Of a stretch of DNA of 64,000 bases, positions 13,101-26,113 are shown one piece after another. The stretch is from Lethocerus indicus (taxonomy: Eukaryota; Arthropoda; Insecta; Hemiptera; Belostomatidae). The stretch is taken from NCBI GenBank assembly GCA_019843655.1, contig JACDQD010000003.1:4342925-4406924 (forward strand), read 5' to 3'. The stretch's first letter is position 1. The number at the start of each line of letters is the position of its first letter. Under the pieces are notes generated by a model that did not search any database, was not told the DNA's origin, and saw only the letters and a list, made by a program, of their open reading frames with translations. The translations under genes and the position numbers were made by a program.

Positions 13101-14542
13101 CATTTGAATTGTAATAGTTAATCTGTAGTAAACATTATAAAGTATTTATAGAAATGAAGCCAAAAAAATGAATTGACAACCAACAAATATTAAATTGAAA
13201 CACATAAATGAATTTTTCACAGTTATTATTATGTTGTATAGCTAATTCATTAAGTATGTTAGAATTCATCTTTGTAAACTAATAACAATATTGAAACTAA
13301 TGCCAATAAACTATAAAGGTCAAAAGTACACAGTTTCAGCCATACATGTACATACCTTGACAACACCTTGCTTCTTCAGCATATCATAAGCTTCTTTTAT
13401 CTTTGTTTCTCTTGGATACTGGACTGTCCAAAGATGCATAAGTTCAAGAACCCTTCTTCTGACTGGTTCAGGGGTGTGAGCTCCCAAGTACTTAGGCGAA
13501 ACTAACTTGATTAACTCATTCAAGAATCTAAACTTCCCGACTTCAGCATGAAATACCGAGCCACAACGTATCATGCATGTTTCCAATAACTGAAATTTAA
13601 AAAAATTAATACTTTGAATTTGTTATTTGAAATTACCACATGCAATTATAGTTATGACAGTAAAGTAACATGATAATTAATACCAACATTACAGTAAATT
13701 GTTATTCATACGGAAAATTTCAGAATAAAACCATAATAACATACTTTAAAGTGTGCTATTACTGTTATCAAAAATAATATCTCATATAAACTTTATACTC
13801 AACATTATTATGAACAAATAACGAAACATGATATTTTAAAGATATTGGATGTTCCACAAAAAATTATTAGTTCTTACGAGCAATGATTGCAGAGCTTCCC
13901 ATTCATTAAGCGAATGGACTTTAGCTGTTATGAATTTCGCTGCCATTTGGGCACATTCCGGCTCTCTGTTAATAAGTCCACAGAATGCATCTATAGCTGC
14001 AGTGTCAGGTCCTTGATTGCTGACACTCGTCGCACGTTCTTTAATCATGTAAAAATAATACCAGAATGGTAGAAATGTGCAGGATAAATAGTACATATCG
14101 TTGCATTACAATACATATGTATACATACATAATTGAGTAAAAACAAGAAATACAAATTTGGCAAATCAAAGTTGTGAAAACATGAAAAATCTGAAACAAT
14201 ATAGAATTAACTGGTGCACACAACTGGGACATAAAATTAAAATACTCAACAGTCGAATTCTATAATGTAATTACTTGAATGTAGAAACTAGACACAACAG
14301 TACTGTATGGCAGGAGAAAATTGCTGGTAAATAATTTTACCGAATTTAGCAATAAAATAAGGCTACTTACTCGAAATAAAAACTATAAAGTAAATCGCGG
14401 ATGACGGGATTTAAAAAAATAATTATAAGTTGATTATCGGTTCGACGTTCAACCACGACCTTCGGGCATTGCACCTTTTGCAAACGCTAAAAGTGCGGTA
14501 CTTACGTATAAGCGCTTCGAGACTAGTCGTTATAACGTCCAT
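6962..14542 (-). CDS. Gga: ADP-ribosylation factor-binding protein GGA
   Basis: This monomeric clathrin adaptor sorts mannose-6-phosphate-receptor-type cargo between the trans-Golgi and endosomes. It has twelve coding exons, in transcript order: 14506-14542, 13878-14038, 13356-13589, 12276-12440, 11008-11224, 10374-10565, 9858-10004, 9469-9598, 9030-9337, 7770-7936, 7165-7275 and 6962-7066. All have consensus splice sites and phases that join, giving 657 residues. VHS spans residues 1-144, including the diagnostic VGKFRFLNELIKLVSPKYLG. GAT spans roughly 145-335, with KELYTTCQNLRPVLFKLAS and NDELGEVFNKYNSVI. A Ser/Thr-rich hinge carries a clathrin-box-like LLDLTP. The gamma-adaptin ear spans about 530-657 (INVVIHLAKD, LLPPSGTSLP, ITQLMLIASP). 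The initiator exon encodes MDVITTSLEALI, matching the usual start of the first VHS helix. The 5' end lies about 1.1 kb from the divergent phosphatase gene. Confidence 0.95.
8409..8476. repeat. AT-rich minisatellite, four (AAT)n-(A)n units
   Basis: The tract is built of a higher-order unit of about 16-17 bases, several AAT triplets followed by an A run, repeated about four times within a GGA intron. Confidence 0.85.
10052..10122. repeat. Compound (TA)n(CA)n(AT)n microsatellite
   Basis: A dinucleotide tract changes from TA to CA to a long AT run inside a GGA intron, between the exons at 10374-10565 and 9858-10004. Confidence 0.9.
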
Positions 14543-15665
14543 TGTCAATGTTTTATTACATAACGTAAATAATAAACATTATTTGTCGGTTGCCCGCACA
14601 TATGACAGCAACCCAATACTACCTATCTATCTATTAACAGGCTCTTCAGGTAGGCCAACTTTCAACAATAATTAACATTTTTCTTTTCATAAACAAAGAA
14701 TAATAAATGTGAGTAAACATTTAAATATCCCCCTATAACTTAGAAGTAAACTTCTTAAAGTGTAATCGAGTAAATAAAATTCGATATTATGCTTATTTAT
14801 TTTGTCCTGGTTGTGGTCTCTATTTCTTCAACAACCGATTAAATTACTTCGCCGATTCAAAATAATTTCCAACGAAAGAAAACGACGATTACATACGTCC
14901 AATTAATGATATTACAACAAATTGTATTAAAATTGTTCCGCGCTTATGTACAGGATGATGAAACAAAAAATCCGGACAAAAAATCAGTTCATGATATATT
15001 TTTTTTTCATTTCTAAATTATGCTGCCGGTTACTTATTATAGTTATTACATATTTAGAATGCCAAGCTACAAAGAAAAATAAGGACTAAATGGCTGAAAC
15101 AGCGTCGACCAATCAGATTGTTTTTGTTCCGTTGACAAATTTTCAAATTACCTCTTTATTTTTACATTTATTTAACACTGCTTACGAGTACCGAGTTTAT
15201 TGTTAACCTATTTTAATCTATCTACAAATAACAGCTCCCATTATTATTACTACCACGAGCATTAAACATATTATCATGCATTCCATGCCATGAGCTTAAA
15301 CTGTACTTATTAAAAAGAAACTCTACAGTAAAAAGAGAATTACAGCTCGTAAAAATATGAAGGGAAACTAAGTTACTGGTTCCCTTCGTGTTTTTTCTAA
15401 ACCATAAATCCATTTTACAGTGATAATAATCCATTTTTTGGAATTGAAGTGGAAGTTTCGAGTAGATTGAATGACGGTAATGCTGGCTGTTGTACAAAAT
15501 ATCGTTGGACACCGCCTGGTTTTAATAATCGGACGGCTGTTATCTCGATCGATATTTTGAATGAAATGTGAAATGCCGCGCAATCTCAGCAACAATGTAA
15601 ACATAGACAGTGACAAGGTTTGGCTTGCAGATGGCTACATTTAGATAGTTGTATTCTGTAGAATA
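14543..15665. promoter_or_regulatory. Divergent intergenic promoter region between GGA and the inositol phosphatase
   Basis: The two genes are transcribed away from each other across about 1.1 kb. A CCAAT box with typical flanks (CCAATCA, 15109-15115) lies within it, and CpG frequency rises around 14440-14600 and 15480-15620. The minus-strand frames at 15222-15616 show no family character and are probably chance open frames in 5' leader sequence. Confidence 0.5.
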
Positions 15666-18600
15666 ATGTCATCGGTCGCTTGGAATTCCTTCGTCGAGTT
15701 GTTCCTTTTTGTTTGGCTGTCTTCTCTAAAGGCGAGCGGATCCACCGACCTGTGTCACAGAATTCATCCCGGATTCAGTTACTATTTGGGAACCAAAACT
15801 CCTTACAGATTCGTCGCGAATTATGAAGATAAGCCTATCGTCTTTCCCGGTAAATCAGTCTTCTCTTTTGATAAGTTACAGTAGTTTCTGAATTGAATGT
15901 AACATTGTGTTTTCGTGATAAAATACAGTTTAGAGTAAAACTGCAGTTCAGGCAATCGATAGTAGTATCGATAGTTCCGGATACGATGTTATCATATTAT
16001 ATGCAAACAATGCATGCTTCGATATACAAAATAATGATAATCAAATAATACGAATAATAATAAACATAAAACTATAATGAAGTAATAATCACAGCTACAA
16101 TCGCGTACTGAACCAGTTTATCGATTTCCTCGCCGATTAGTTTATTAGTGGGGACCCCCCTACACATCATTTCAACCAAGTTAAGATACTCAGTTATTAC
16201 ATGTTTATTTATTGGCAGTAATTTGTATGTTAGTAAGAAGCAGTTATGTTAATTTACATAATTGTTTTAGGCTGTCATCCTACCCGCATTCTGGGCATTG
16301 TTCGTCATGGCACTAGGACACCTGGCTGGAAATTTGTGAACAAGATGAAGCGACTGAACGATTTGAAAAGTTTGATTACGAATTTCGACAAGGATGATGT
16401 TAAAGGCAGGGTTTTGGTTGACCAACATTTATAGTTTCAGTTTTGAACCCCTCACTCAGTTCAATGTCACTTTCTATCTATCGATTATTTCTTATCTTTG
16501 TATATACAGATAGACTTTGTGACGATGAAATTAAAAAATTGCGGAAATGGAATTTGTATGTAGAGGATGAAAACGAAAAAATTTTGACTCATGAAGGTGA
16601 AGATGAGATGTTGGAACTTGCGGAAAGATTACAGAATCGCTTCCCTTCTCTCATGACAAGTAATTATTCTAACAATACATATCTTGTAAGTATTCAGTTA
16701 TGAATATTCTGTTGTTTAATTTGAGTCATTAATTACTTATGTTTCATTTTTTGGCTAAATGATTTTGTCTTTAATTATGTAGTATTAAGTAGTATTGTTA
16801 TGCTAGCATGTATATTAATTTAATGTGGTTATTATAATCAATTGTTTACCAGTAAATTTTGATGTTTGGAATTTCTATATTGGTTTATTTTAATATTAAA
16901 TTCTGTTTTATATGTTTCATATTTGATTGTGTAAATTTATTTAAAGCTTTTTTCAGTTATCTCACAATTAAATAATTTTGACACTTGACTCTAAATGTAC
17001 TGCTATAGCTAATAACTTTAGCTGAGTAAAGTAGATCCTATTTATAAAATTTTGAATATACATTAGCTTAATCTCAGTTAGATTCATTTATCTAATTCTA
17101 TAATGAAAATACATGTTAAAGTCAATTTATTAAAATTTTTAGATCCAACATATAAGGCAAAATATTTTCTCTTGAGATCAAATTGAAGTGTTTGTTAGAA
17201 TTTTTTATTATTTCTATTGGTCCATTTATTTTTTGTTTCAAATTGCAGTTTAAATACACTGCAACACAGAGGACACGTGAAAGTGCAAAATATTTTACAA
17301 TTGGACTCTTCGGTCGTAAAATCAGTCGCGACGTTTCATTCCCTGAGCCCTTGCATAAGGATCCTATATTGAGGGTAAATTTACAGCTTTTTTTTAAAGT
17401 ATTTACTAATGGACTTGATCTCCTTTTTTATACCTCTGAATGGTACTTTTATCAGTTTTACAAATTGTGTGAACGATGGAGAAAAGATGTGAAGAAGAAT
17501 GCAACAGCTTTGAAAGAGCTGGACCTGTACAAAATTAAATTGGAAGTTCTAGAAACTCTTGAAGCAGTTTCAAAAAGAATTGGACTCAATTATACACTAC
17601 CTTATGGTAAACATTATTATTGTTTTAGGTTAAGTATTTCCTAGGGATTTTAAATTATAATGACACCTATTTTAAATATTGTTTAGATTATTCAGAAATT
17701 AAATAAATATGTGATATTAAGTTAATTAACAAAAATTGAATTTCTTTAATTCTATAAAGAAAATTTAAGGTTTAGTTTATTAGTTTTTTTTAATTCCATA
17801 TTTATATGACACAATGAGATATGTTGTATTACAGTTTAAACATCTTTTTTGTATTTCAGATGACGTTCATATAATGTACACAACTTGTTGTTTTGAGACA
17901 GCATGGAGAAAGCACAAAACATCGCCTTGGTGTTCAGTGTTTTCAGAAAATGACTTGAAGGTATTTTCTTTGTTTAATATGGTGATTGGAGCGACAGTTG
18001 CTCGTTCAGTTAGTACCTGAGAATATAAATTCATTGCATATTCACATTCTGCCATAGCATTTACATTTTGTTATTTACGGTTATAAAAATACATGTATTT
18101 TAACTTATCAGGTAATGGAATTTGCAGAGGATCTTAAATATTATTGGACAGATGGCTACGGGTATGATATCAATCATAGGCAGGCTTGCCCTGTAATAAA
18201 GAATCTATTTTCCCATTTGAAGTAAGCGATCTGATAAAATGAAATAAAAATATTCTATGATATTGTGTTACTTGTCTTTTGTATTCATATTTTGATTTCG
18301 TATTTCGCAGGAAGGAAACAGAACCTCCCATCATTTTTTACTTTACCCACTCCGGCACATTGCTCAAGCTCATTTCCCATTTGGGTCTGTATAAAGACAA
18401 CTTTAAACTCAGTCATGATATCAGCCAAAATTTAAAGGATGTAAGGCGCTGGAGAGTTTCAGCGGTTGACGTATTTGGAACGAATCTAGTCTTCGCTTCA
18501 TTCCAGTAAATAAAACTTTTTTATACATGGAATTGCATAATTGTGCATAAGAAGTTTAAAAAATATGGGACTGCTAATTATTTATTAAGTCTTTCTTTGC

Positions 18601-19108
18601 TGTTTTTTATAAAATCAAATATTCTACTTTTTTCAATCATTTGAAAAAATATACATACACAAACAATATTCAGGATTTAAATAAATGTGGGATCAATATT
18701 ATACAGTGTTCTTTTCATTTTGTTTTATATGATTTTAATGAGTATTACTTATTTAAATGATAAAACCCACTAGATCACTAAATAGTTGTTTATCATCAAA
18801 TAGCTCTATTTAACAATATAACAAAAATTGGAAGTTTAGTATTTTCAATTAAAAGAAAACCAGGTAGTTAAAATATCAATAAAATAAATGATATTGCTGA
18901 TAAAGCTATTGAATAGTATTTAAATGTTGGTTTACTATTTTTTAGTTGCAATGGAGAAGATAAAGTGCTCATTTTACATCAGGAGAGGATTGTAAATTTA
19001 CCGGGATGTCCAAAGGATGAACTGTGCCTTTTATCACATCTCGAACAACTGTTTGAAGGAAGTTTGAAATCATGTTACTTCGACAGTATGTGTTCATTGA
19101 AACATTGA
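15666..19108 (+). CDS. Mipp1: Multiple inositol polyphosphate phosphatase 1
   Basis: A histidine acid phosphatase that removes phosphates from inositol phosphates such as InsP6 and InsP5, acting in the ER lumen or outside the cell. There are nine coding exons: 15666-15849, 16271-16405, 16510-16685, 17249-17374, 17456-17606, 17860-17960, 18112-18221, 18311-18505 and 18946-19108. Phases join throughout to give 446 residues, the usual size. The N-terminus is a signal peptide with a hydrophobic FLFVWLSSL core. The catalytic RHGTRTPG motif is in exon 2, followed by QRTRESAKYF, WCSVFSENDL and GYGYDINHRQACPV blocks. Where the family usually has HAE near the C-terminus, this protein reads FTHSGTLLKL, lacking the acidic proton donor. 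No KDEL-type tail or GPI-type hydrophobic tail is seen; the protein ends CSLKH. The exon 2/3 junction keeps frame only if a GC donor at 16406 is used. Confidence 0.92.
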
Positions 19109-20142
19109 TGTTGACAATTGTTTGTAAATAGTTTGCCCATCAGAGTTTATTTACTCAGGGATGAAAAATGCCTGACACTAATAAATATATTGCTACAGTT
19201 TTACAAAATAACTTTTGTTGACTTTTAATATTTTGGATAACATGAATCTAGTTATATCAATAATAATTGTTGACAATTACAGGAATATATCTTGACTTTC
19301 ATATTTATTTATGTCCATACTTTGTGTAACGCAAAGGTATTAAAACAATGAATGGCAGATAATGCAATGCAAGTTTTGTTCTCAACCACACTATTTATTT
19401 CATGAATCATAGTAGAAATATTACACATATATTTATAAATAATTAGTTCATAAACTGGCTAATAAGCGGTCAAAACAATTAGTAGTGAACAGCTGCCATA
19501 GCAGTTGTTCCTTTAATCACTTAAATGTAAAACTAATTTATATAAAAGAGGAATAATATGTGTATGTATATATATATATATATTTATGTATATATAAATA
19601 TATAGATGATTTAAATTTATAAATATTGCTGAAATTACAAATTATCAGTGGTAGTAAGTATTCCTGTAATAAATTCTGGAAGAAAACGAGTTAATTTATG
19701 TACATATATAAATTGTACATTCGATTATTTTCATTTTAAAAAGCTGTTAAGTAAATTATAAATGGAGTAACCAGTTGGATATTTGGACTCTTGTACTAAT
19801 CTAAAGTAAAATAATTCTCACTAAAATTCTTGCTTCATTCATCCCATATCCTAATTGTTATATATGAATTACACATATTAGCCAAATATATGATAAGTGT
19901 ACAAAAACAAAAAAAAATAGCGTAATATTTCTACCACCTTTTGTTATTTACTATCCGTAACATAAAATAAATAAAGGTAAAAAACTCTTAGTCACAAATT
20001 ACATCACTGGCAACTGGTCACTCCATGCATAATCCGGATTGAGACAAATGATAACAAATAGAAAAAAATAAATGAATATAAGGAACACTAATTCTCATCT
20101 CGAAGATCTCAATTATTGATGTTTGTATACAAACCGAGTTAT
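19109..20142. other. Convergent 3' ends of the phosphatase and SPT6 genes
   Basis: About 1 kb of AT-rich DNA between two stop codons on opposite strands. It holds the phosphatase poly(A) signal and presumably the SPT6 3' UTR. Short AT repeats occur near 19565-19605. No coding block was seen. Confidence 0.6.
19180..19185 (+). terminator. Poly(A) signal AATAAA of the phosphatase gene
   Basis: The first canonical AATAAA after the stop codon lies about 70 bases downstream and is followed by T-rich sequence. Confidence 0.6.
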
Positions 20143-23100
20143 TTAATTCTCATCATAGAGAGGGGTTGAATCTCCTATTGACATCGAATGAGGGCTGTTG
20201 ATGGTGCGAGGCGTTGACCTCCCAGAGCGCGGGGTGCCAACATATCTTGGAGATTTGACTGTGCCAAGATCGAAAGGATCATACTTGCCCTGGCTGCCTG
20301 GCAGACGAGGAGATTTGCTGCTACTCCTCTCGAAACCTGGTCTCGACTCTTCATAACCTGAAAATTAAGTTCATTTAGCCTAAACAATTGATGCCACAAG
20401 CAATGATTGACCACAGTGGTTATCACATCTGCCTCCCACGCTGAAGGTCCCTAGTTTGATCCTGGGTGATAAGAGTTCATATAAAATCTATCTGTCTCTC
20501 TCTATCTCCTGTTATATAGTTGTCAAATTACAAATTGAATGTTAGTCACAATGTTCAGAAATTGAACAAAGGCATTCATTGAACACTGATAATTCTATAA
20601 GGCAGTTTCTCATATAACTGAACTTGTTGACAAATAAGATGTTGCATACCAGTATTTTGAGCGGGGGATGGTTTGGTCCAATTCGCAAACCTCGGTGAAT
20701 TTACACTACTTCTAGGAGAATTGAAATCACCTTCAGAATATCTTGGCGTTGTCCTATTCCTGTTATCTTCCCGTGGAGTACCGCTGGTGCTGGAAAAAAT
20801 AACAATTTGGACAGTTATTCCTGGGCCTTGGACAGAACACACATTAGTTCGGCATATTTCAAGAAATCATTATAGAACTGGCAATGATCAAATATCAACT
20901 TATATTTGTTAACTAATAGAAGCATGCACAATTAATTTTGATAAACAGAAAATTTAATTAAAAAAAAGAAAAGTGTATATCAGCAAAGTTCTTATTGTTC
21001 CCAAACAATACTTAAAATTAAACACCCCAATGAAGTTGAAAATAAGCTACAGATAAAAGGAATGTAAATGAAACTATCTGAAAATGCAGATTTACCTTTG
21101 GCGTGGTGTAGTTCTATTTTCAGTGCGTGGTGTTGTGCTCGGGTTCTGAGTTTCTTTCCTCTTCGCTCTTGCCCATTCTTCAGCCGCCTTTCGCCAATCC
21201 TCGGCCGTGCCTCTGAAACAACAATTTCAATAAATTTCAATGGACGTCTATTAAATCATATTGAACATTTTATTTTTTCTTGGCTAAAATTGTGCCCTAA
21301 CTTGGTAAAGGCTTAGTATTAATTATAATAGTTATATATAACTTGGTATTACTTGGTAATAGTTATATATCAATGAATCTGGATGTACTATGGCAGTGTG
21401 GACGCAAATCCTTCCGAGTTAGTTGAAATAGTACTATTTCTAATCGTGCCCCGAGGACTGAAACTGTCTCTGACCTGGTATAACTGGGTGTGGGATGCGA
21501 AGGTGTCCTGTGGGACGGGGTGACACTGCCCGGATGTAGGAAAACGCCCTGTGTCGGCGGCGTCTGTTGGTGAGGAGATGACAGAGTCAAAGAGTGAGGA
21601 GTCGGAGCTTGGCTTGGAGTACCCTGTCCGTACCTTGGAGTTGTATATGGTGTCATGAATGGAGTTTGTCCAGATGGCGTATAAGGCTGTAACGGATTAT
21701 TTTTAAATGCCTGTTATTTTAATTAATGAATACAATTAGATCAACCCCCAGGTAAGGATTGACGCTAAAAAATGAAGGTAAAATTTTAGATTACAAAAAA
21801 ATTTCAACTACTAGGAGTCTTTTAAAAATCAATAAGTTAATTAATAACTTGGAATTTAATTTCAGAGTTGAAAATAATTTAGTAAATATTATACTTTGTA
21901 TGTGTATATATGTACACATATTTATAATTTTAAAAAAGTATAGAGAAATGAAATTAATACCGTGGATGGATATTGATGCATTGAATATGCAGCTGGTGTG
22001 TGCGGGTAGTGAGGTGTATGACTGGCCACTTGAGACAAACTGTGCAACATGTGGCTTGGCATATTTTGAGCAACCCTCTGTATAGCTTCAGCATTCATGC
22101 CTAAATCAATGAACAAATTAATTATAAAAATATTATACAACAGAAAATACATCCAAAAATAAAACTGGACATAAGCTTAGTTATGTAAACAATTATTTTC
22201 AGTATACAAAAATGTAATTCTGCCGTTAACTCTATAACAAAATCTTTAATAATTATCAGGGTTCAGAAATCTTCAGATAACATGTTAGTGGAACAATAAA
22301 ACAATCACATAAATGTTATAATATATGGGTATTCCTCCCCTAATGAAATTAATTTTTTATTTGGATATATAAATTTTTTACAGAAAACAAAGAGATTGGA
22401 ATGCAAATTTATGCAAGAAATTAGCTGAAGCCATTAGTCAAATTTACTCATAATTTGAAGAATATCCTAAATTAAAATGAAGAAGACATTTGACCACCTA
22501 CCTCCAATGCTGATTGGGCCAGGTGTGCTTGCTGCATAAGGTGTTCTGGACGTCATTACGCTTCTGGGAGTGCTCGGTGTACCAGGTATAGGATCCCTGA
22601 AATGCTCCTTGAACCATCGGAACAATGAATTGACAGAATCAAAAACCTGACCACGGAATCTGAAACCGTTGGGCGTGACTGAAAGGTACTCGTGTTTGCA
22701 CCTTGCTCGTGGCAGATAAGACAGCAAAAATTTCCCAGGATAATTCTACAAGACAAGAGTAAAATGTTGCAATTTGGACAGTTCGAGTATTCGGAAATAT
22801 GTTTAAACAAGTTCATTTACCCAGATATGAAAATGTAATCGGATAACACAAATGGGGAGAAAGTACAGATGATTATAGAAATGAAATATCAATGAACTTA
22901 AATTTTATATAAATTCAGTTAAAATTGAAAAAAAATATTTCTAATGTGCAATATATCTTTTTGTATGTGCGTTATACACCTTTAATTGTTTTATATTCTT
23001 GTTTCATAGTTATACATTACCTTACAAACAGAAACAACATAATGAATTTTGGTAGGATTTTTTCTTTTCTCTTCTTTGAGGAATTCTTCAGCTTTGTCTT

Positions 23101-26063
23101 TTAGGCCCCCTTCAGTATCTTTGAAGTATTTAAATGCAAACATATCTCTGACATAGGAAGCCATTGGATTGACATGCCGGGCAATTATTTCATCCAGATC
23201 TTCAAATTCCTCGCTGCCAATCCATAAAGACTGTCCCAAAGAAAAAGCATTCTCTTTTCCCTCTTCCCTGACATCTATGTGTTGATATATGTTATCCGCT
23301 ACTTTCCAGGTTACTGTCAGATGATCAGACCCCTAAAGAAATAATTTAATTTTATTGTCAAATGCAACTGCCTTCATTGGAAGTTACTTGGAAAAATGGA
23401 AAATAATATACATATAATCATTACTTAATAATACATAGATATCTGCTCCAAAATGATGTTGAACCTACCTTACTGGAAGGACGAACTATAACTTCCCCTT
23501 GTTCCATGGTGACCATTAACTTTTCTGCTTCAACATAAGATATATTGTGGAATGCGGGGTGGACGATAACTCTCTTAATATAGGTCTGCCTTTGTCGAAC
23601 CTTTTTCAATTCTTCTTCAGCTTGAATATCAGCAGCTTCTGTTTCATGGTCATAAAATGGATCCTTTTGGGGTCTGGAAGAGTTTGTTATGTTAACACCC
23701 AAAAATAATAAGCTTATATAATTAAGAAGTTGACTAAATATTTTTCTTATAAGTATGTAGAAAATAGACAATCAAATTAAATCAAGTCAATCAAAGTTAA
23801 TTTAAGATACCATTGAGAAAGTCTTAATGCTTGGAATACCATCACTAGTTTTTTCCTCAGGTGTTATTAATCTGAATATTCTAATTTTAAGATTAGATCT
23901 GAGATTGAGTATTAAATAAAAACAGAACTACTGTTTTTACAGAAAAGTAACAATTATGACTTATATATCTCTAAAATTTTAGTATCTCATTAAAGCACTA
24001 TAATTTTTTGTTAAAATATGGATAAATTAATAATTTTGTGAACAATGTTTTCACAATTAGATATCTGGCTAATTTTAATAGCCATTTAATGACCATTAAT
24101 AAATTATTCTGGATTATACAATTACAATAGTACCTCCATTCATGATTTTTATCTATTAGATCCGAACTCTTGCTGGTCGCTTCAATATTGAATCTTTCCA
24201 CGTCTATTTTGGTAATTCTACAATGTATTAGCTGTCCTCTCGCCACCCTCTGGGTTGGATCTGTGACATGTTTGTCTGAAAGGTTTTTAATGTGAATATA
24301 GCCTGTCACTCCATTGTCCAATCTAATTCGGACACCTACGGCTTGTCCTGGACAACCGCCAGCATCAAAATGATTCCACACCTGTAACAAGAAATAAATT
24401 GAGGATAAGTGGGCAAAAGGACTTGTGTGTTCACACTACTCAATATATTTATTTCCCTCAATTTTGATAACAAATATATGCATATGATTTTGTGCAAAAC
24501 TTAAAACTGAATCTATCATTAAAATGATGGCATGCACAAATTTCAAAAAGATGAAATTAAACACAATGTGAAAATGAATTACTAAATTCAAAGAAACCAT
24601 ATTATTTTGGTTTTTGAAAGAATTTGTTAAAAAACATCTGATTACTAAACTGAAAGAGATTATACTAAAGCAAATACCTCAGAGAGTTCAGGGAAATCAT
24701 TTTTCAGGCAAAATGGACATTGCCAAAGACCTGTTTCATCATTACGAACTGGGTTGGCCTGATCTAATTGGTCACCTTCAGGTTTCCTATGAGAAATTCC
24801 TGTGGACAATTCAAAAAATAATTACAATGCTAACATAATACACACTGTTTTATTTTTAAAATATAACAAAGAATTCTGAATTGCCAATAAATATATGATA
24901 TTAAAAGTAGTAGAAGTCTATACCTGTTACAGTGGCCGTCACTAGTTTACCCACATAAAATGTTTCTGGTGTCTCCTTTGTGAGCATATCAAACAAAATC
25001 TCAGGTTCTGGGGACTGATAGGGAGAACGCAAATCTTTGTAACGATGATTTAATTCAGACCTAATATCATACAGTGTGATGCTCTTATTACCAAAATTCT
25101 GAAAATTAACAATAACATTAATTTAGATTACTCATAATATCATTGTCATAAAGGTTAACTTTTTCTGTGCTTACCTGTCTTTCTAGTTCTTCAGCAAAGG
25201 CATCAAGATCTAAATCTTTGAGCTTTTCTGGTTTTTCCAGGATTTCTTCCAATGCCCCGCTGGATTTGCATCTTCATCATCATATTCAAGTGCATCAACT
25301 GCCATTTTTCTAGCCCATTCATAAGTTTCTGGATGGACTCTAGTCCCGTCCAGTACTTCAACATAGGCTTCAGTACTAACACAGAAGAAATAATATAAAT
25401 ATAAATAATTAATGGAACATCTTTTATTAAAAAAAATAATAACTGTGACTGTGATAATCAGCAATAAATGTCATTTATAATTTTTTAAGTTAACTTCATT
25501 AGGCATTCTCAAAAATTGATTTATTATTACATGCTTTTTACTTAAAATTAAAAGTCAAAATACAACAACCAATCAATCTTTATCTTGTTGTGTTTCCACA
25601 ATTGCAAATATCTATTTTTAAATCATATCATCTTACATATAATACAAAAATAAACTTCATAAATCCTAACCTGTCACCCAGAGCATTTGTGTCTATCTTA
25701 ATGAAACCAGCACAATTGATGAAAACTTTAGGACCCATGTGACAAGCTGTCACCAACTGGGTTCTGTTTTCCAATCGCTGATTCGTCTGTTTCAATAGTT
25801 TCACCAAAAGTGTTCCTTTTCTAGGTCCCAGTCCACAAACAAATTGTACAAGATTTCCACAATACGCATTGGCAACTACCTCATTAATATCAACACCGAC
25901 CTCATTAGTCCGATTGACAAATTCAAGAGTAATCACTTCTAACAGCTCTTCTTTAGATAGTTGATCCTTTACAAAGATAAACACAATTTGTACATAGTAA
26001 ATTTCAAAAAATATCAATAAAACTATGTCTACATGTTACTTTAATACATATATACATAAACAA

Positions 26064-26113
<50 letters not shown>

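Noticed and set aside
15222..15616. Two overlapping minus-strand frames upstream of the phosphatase
   Set aside because: No splice context or protein family is visible, and the position fits a promoter or 5' leader.
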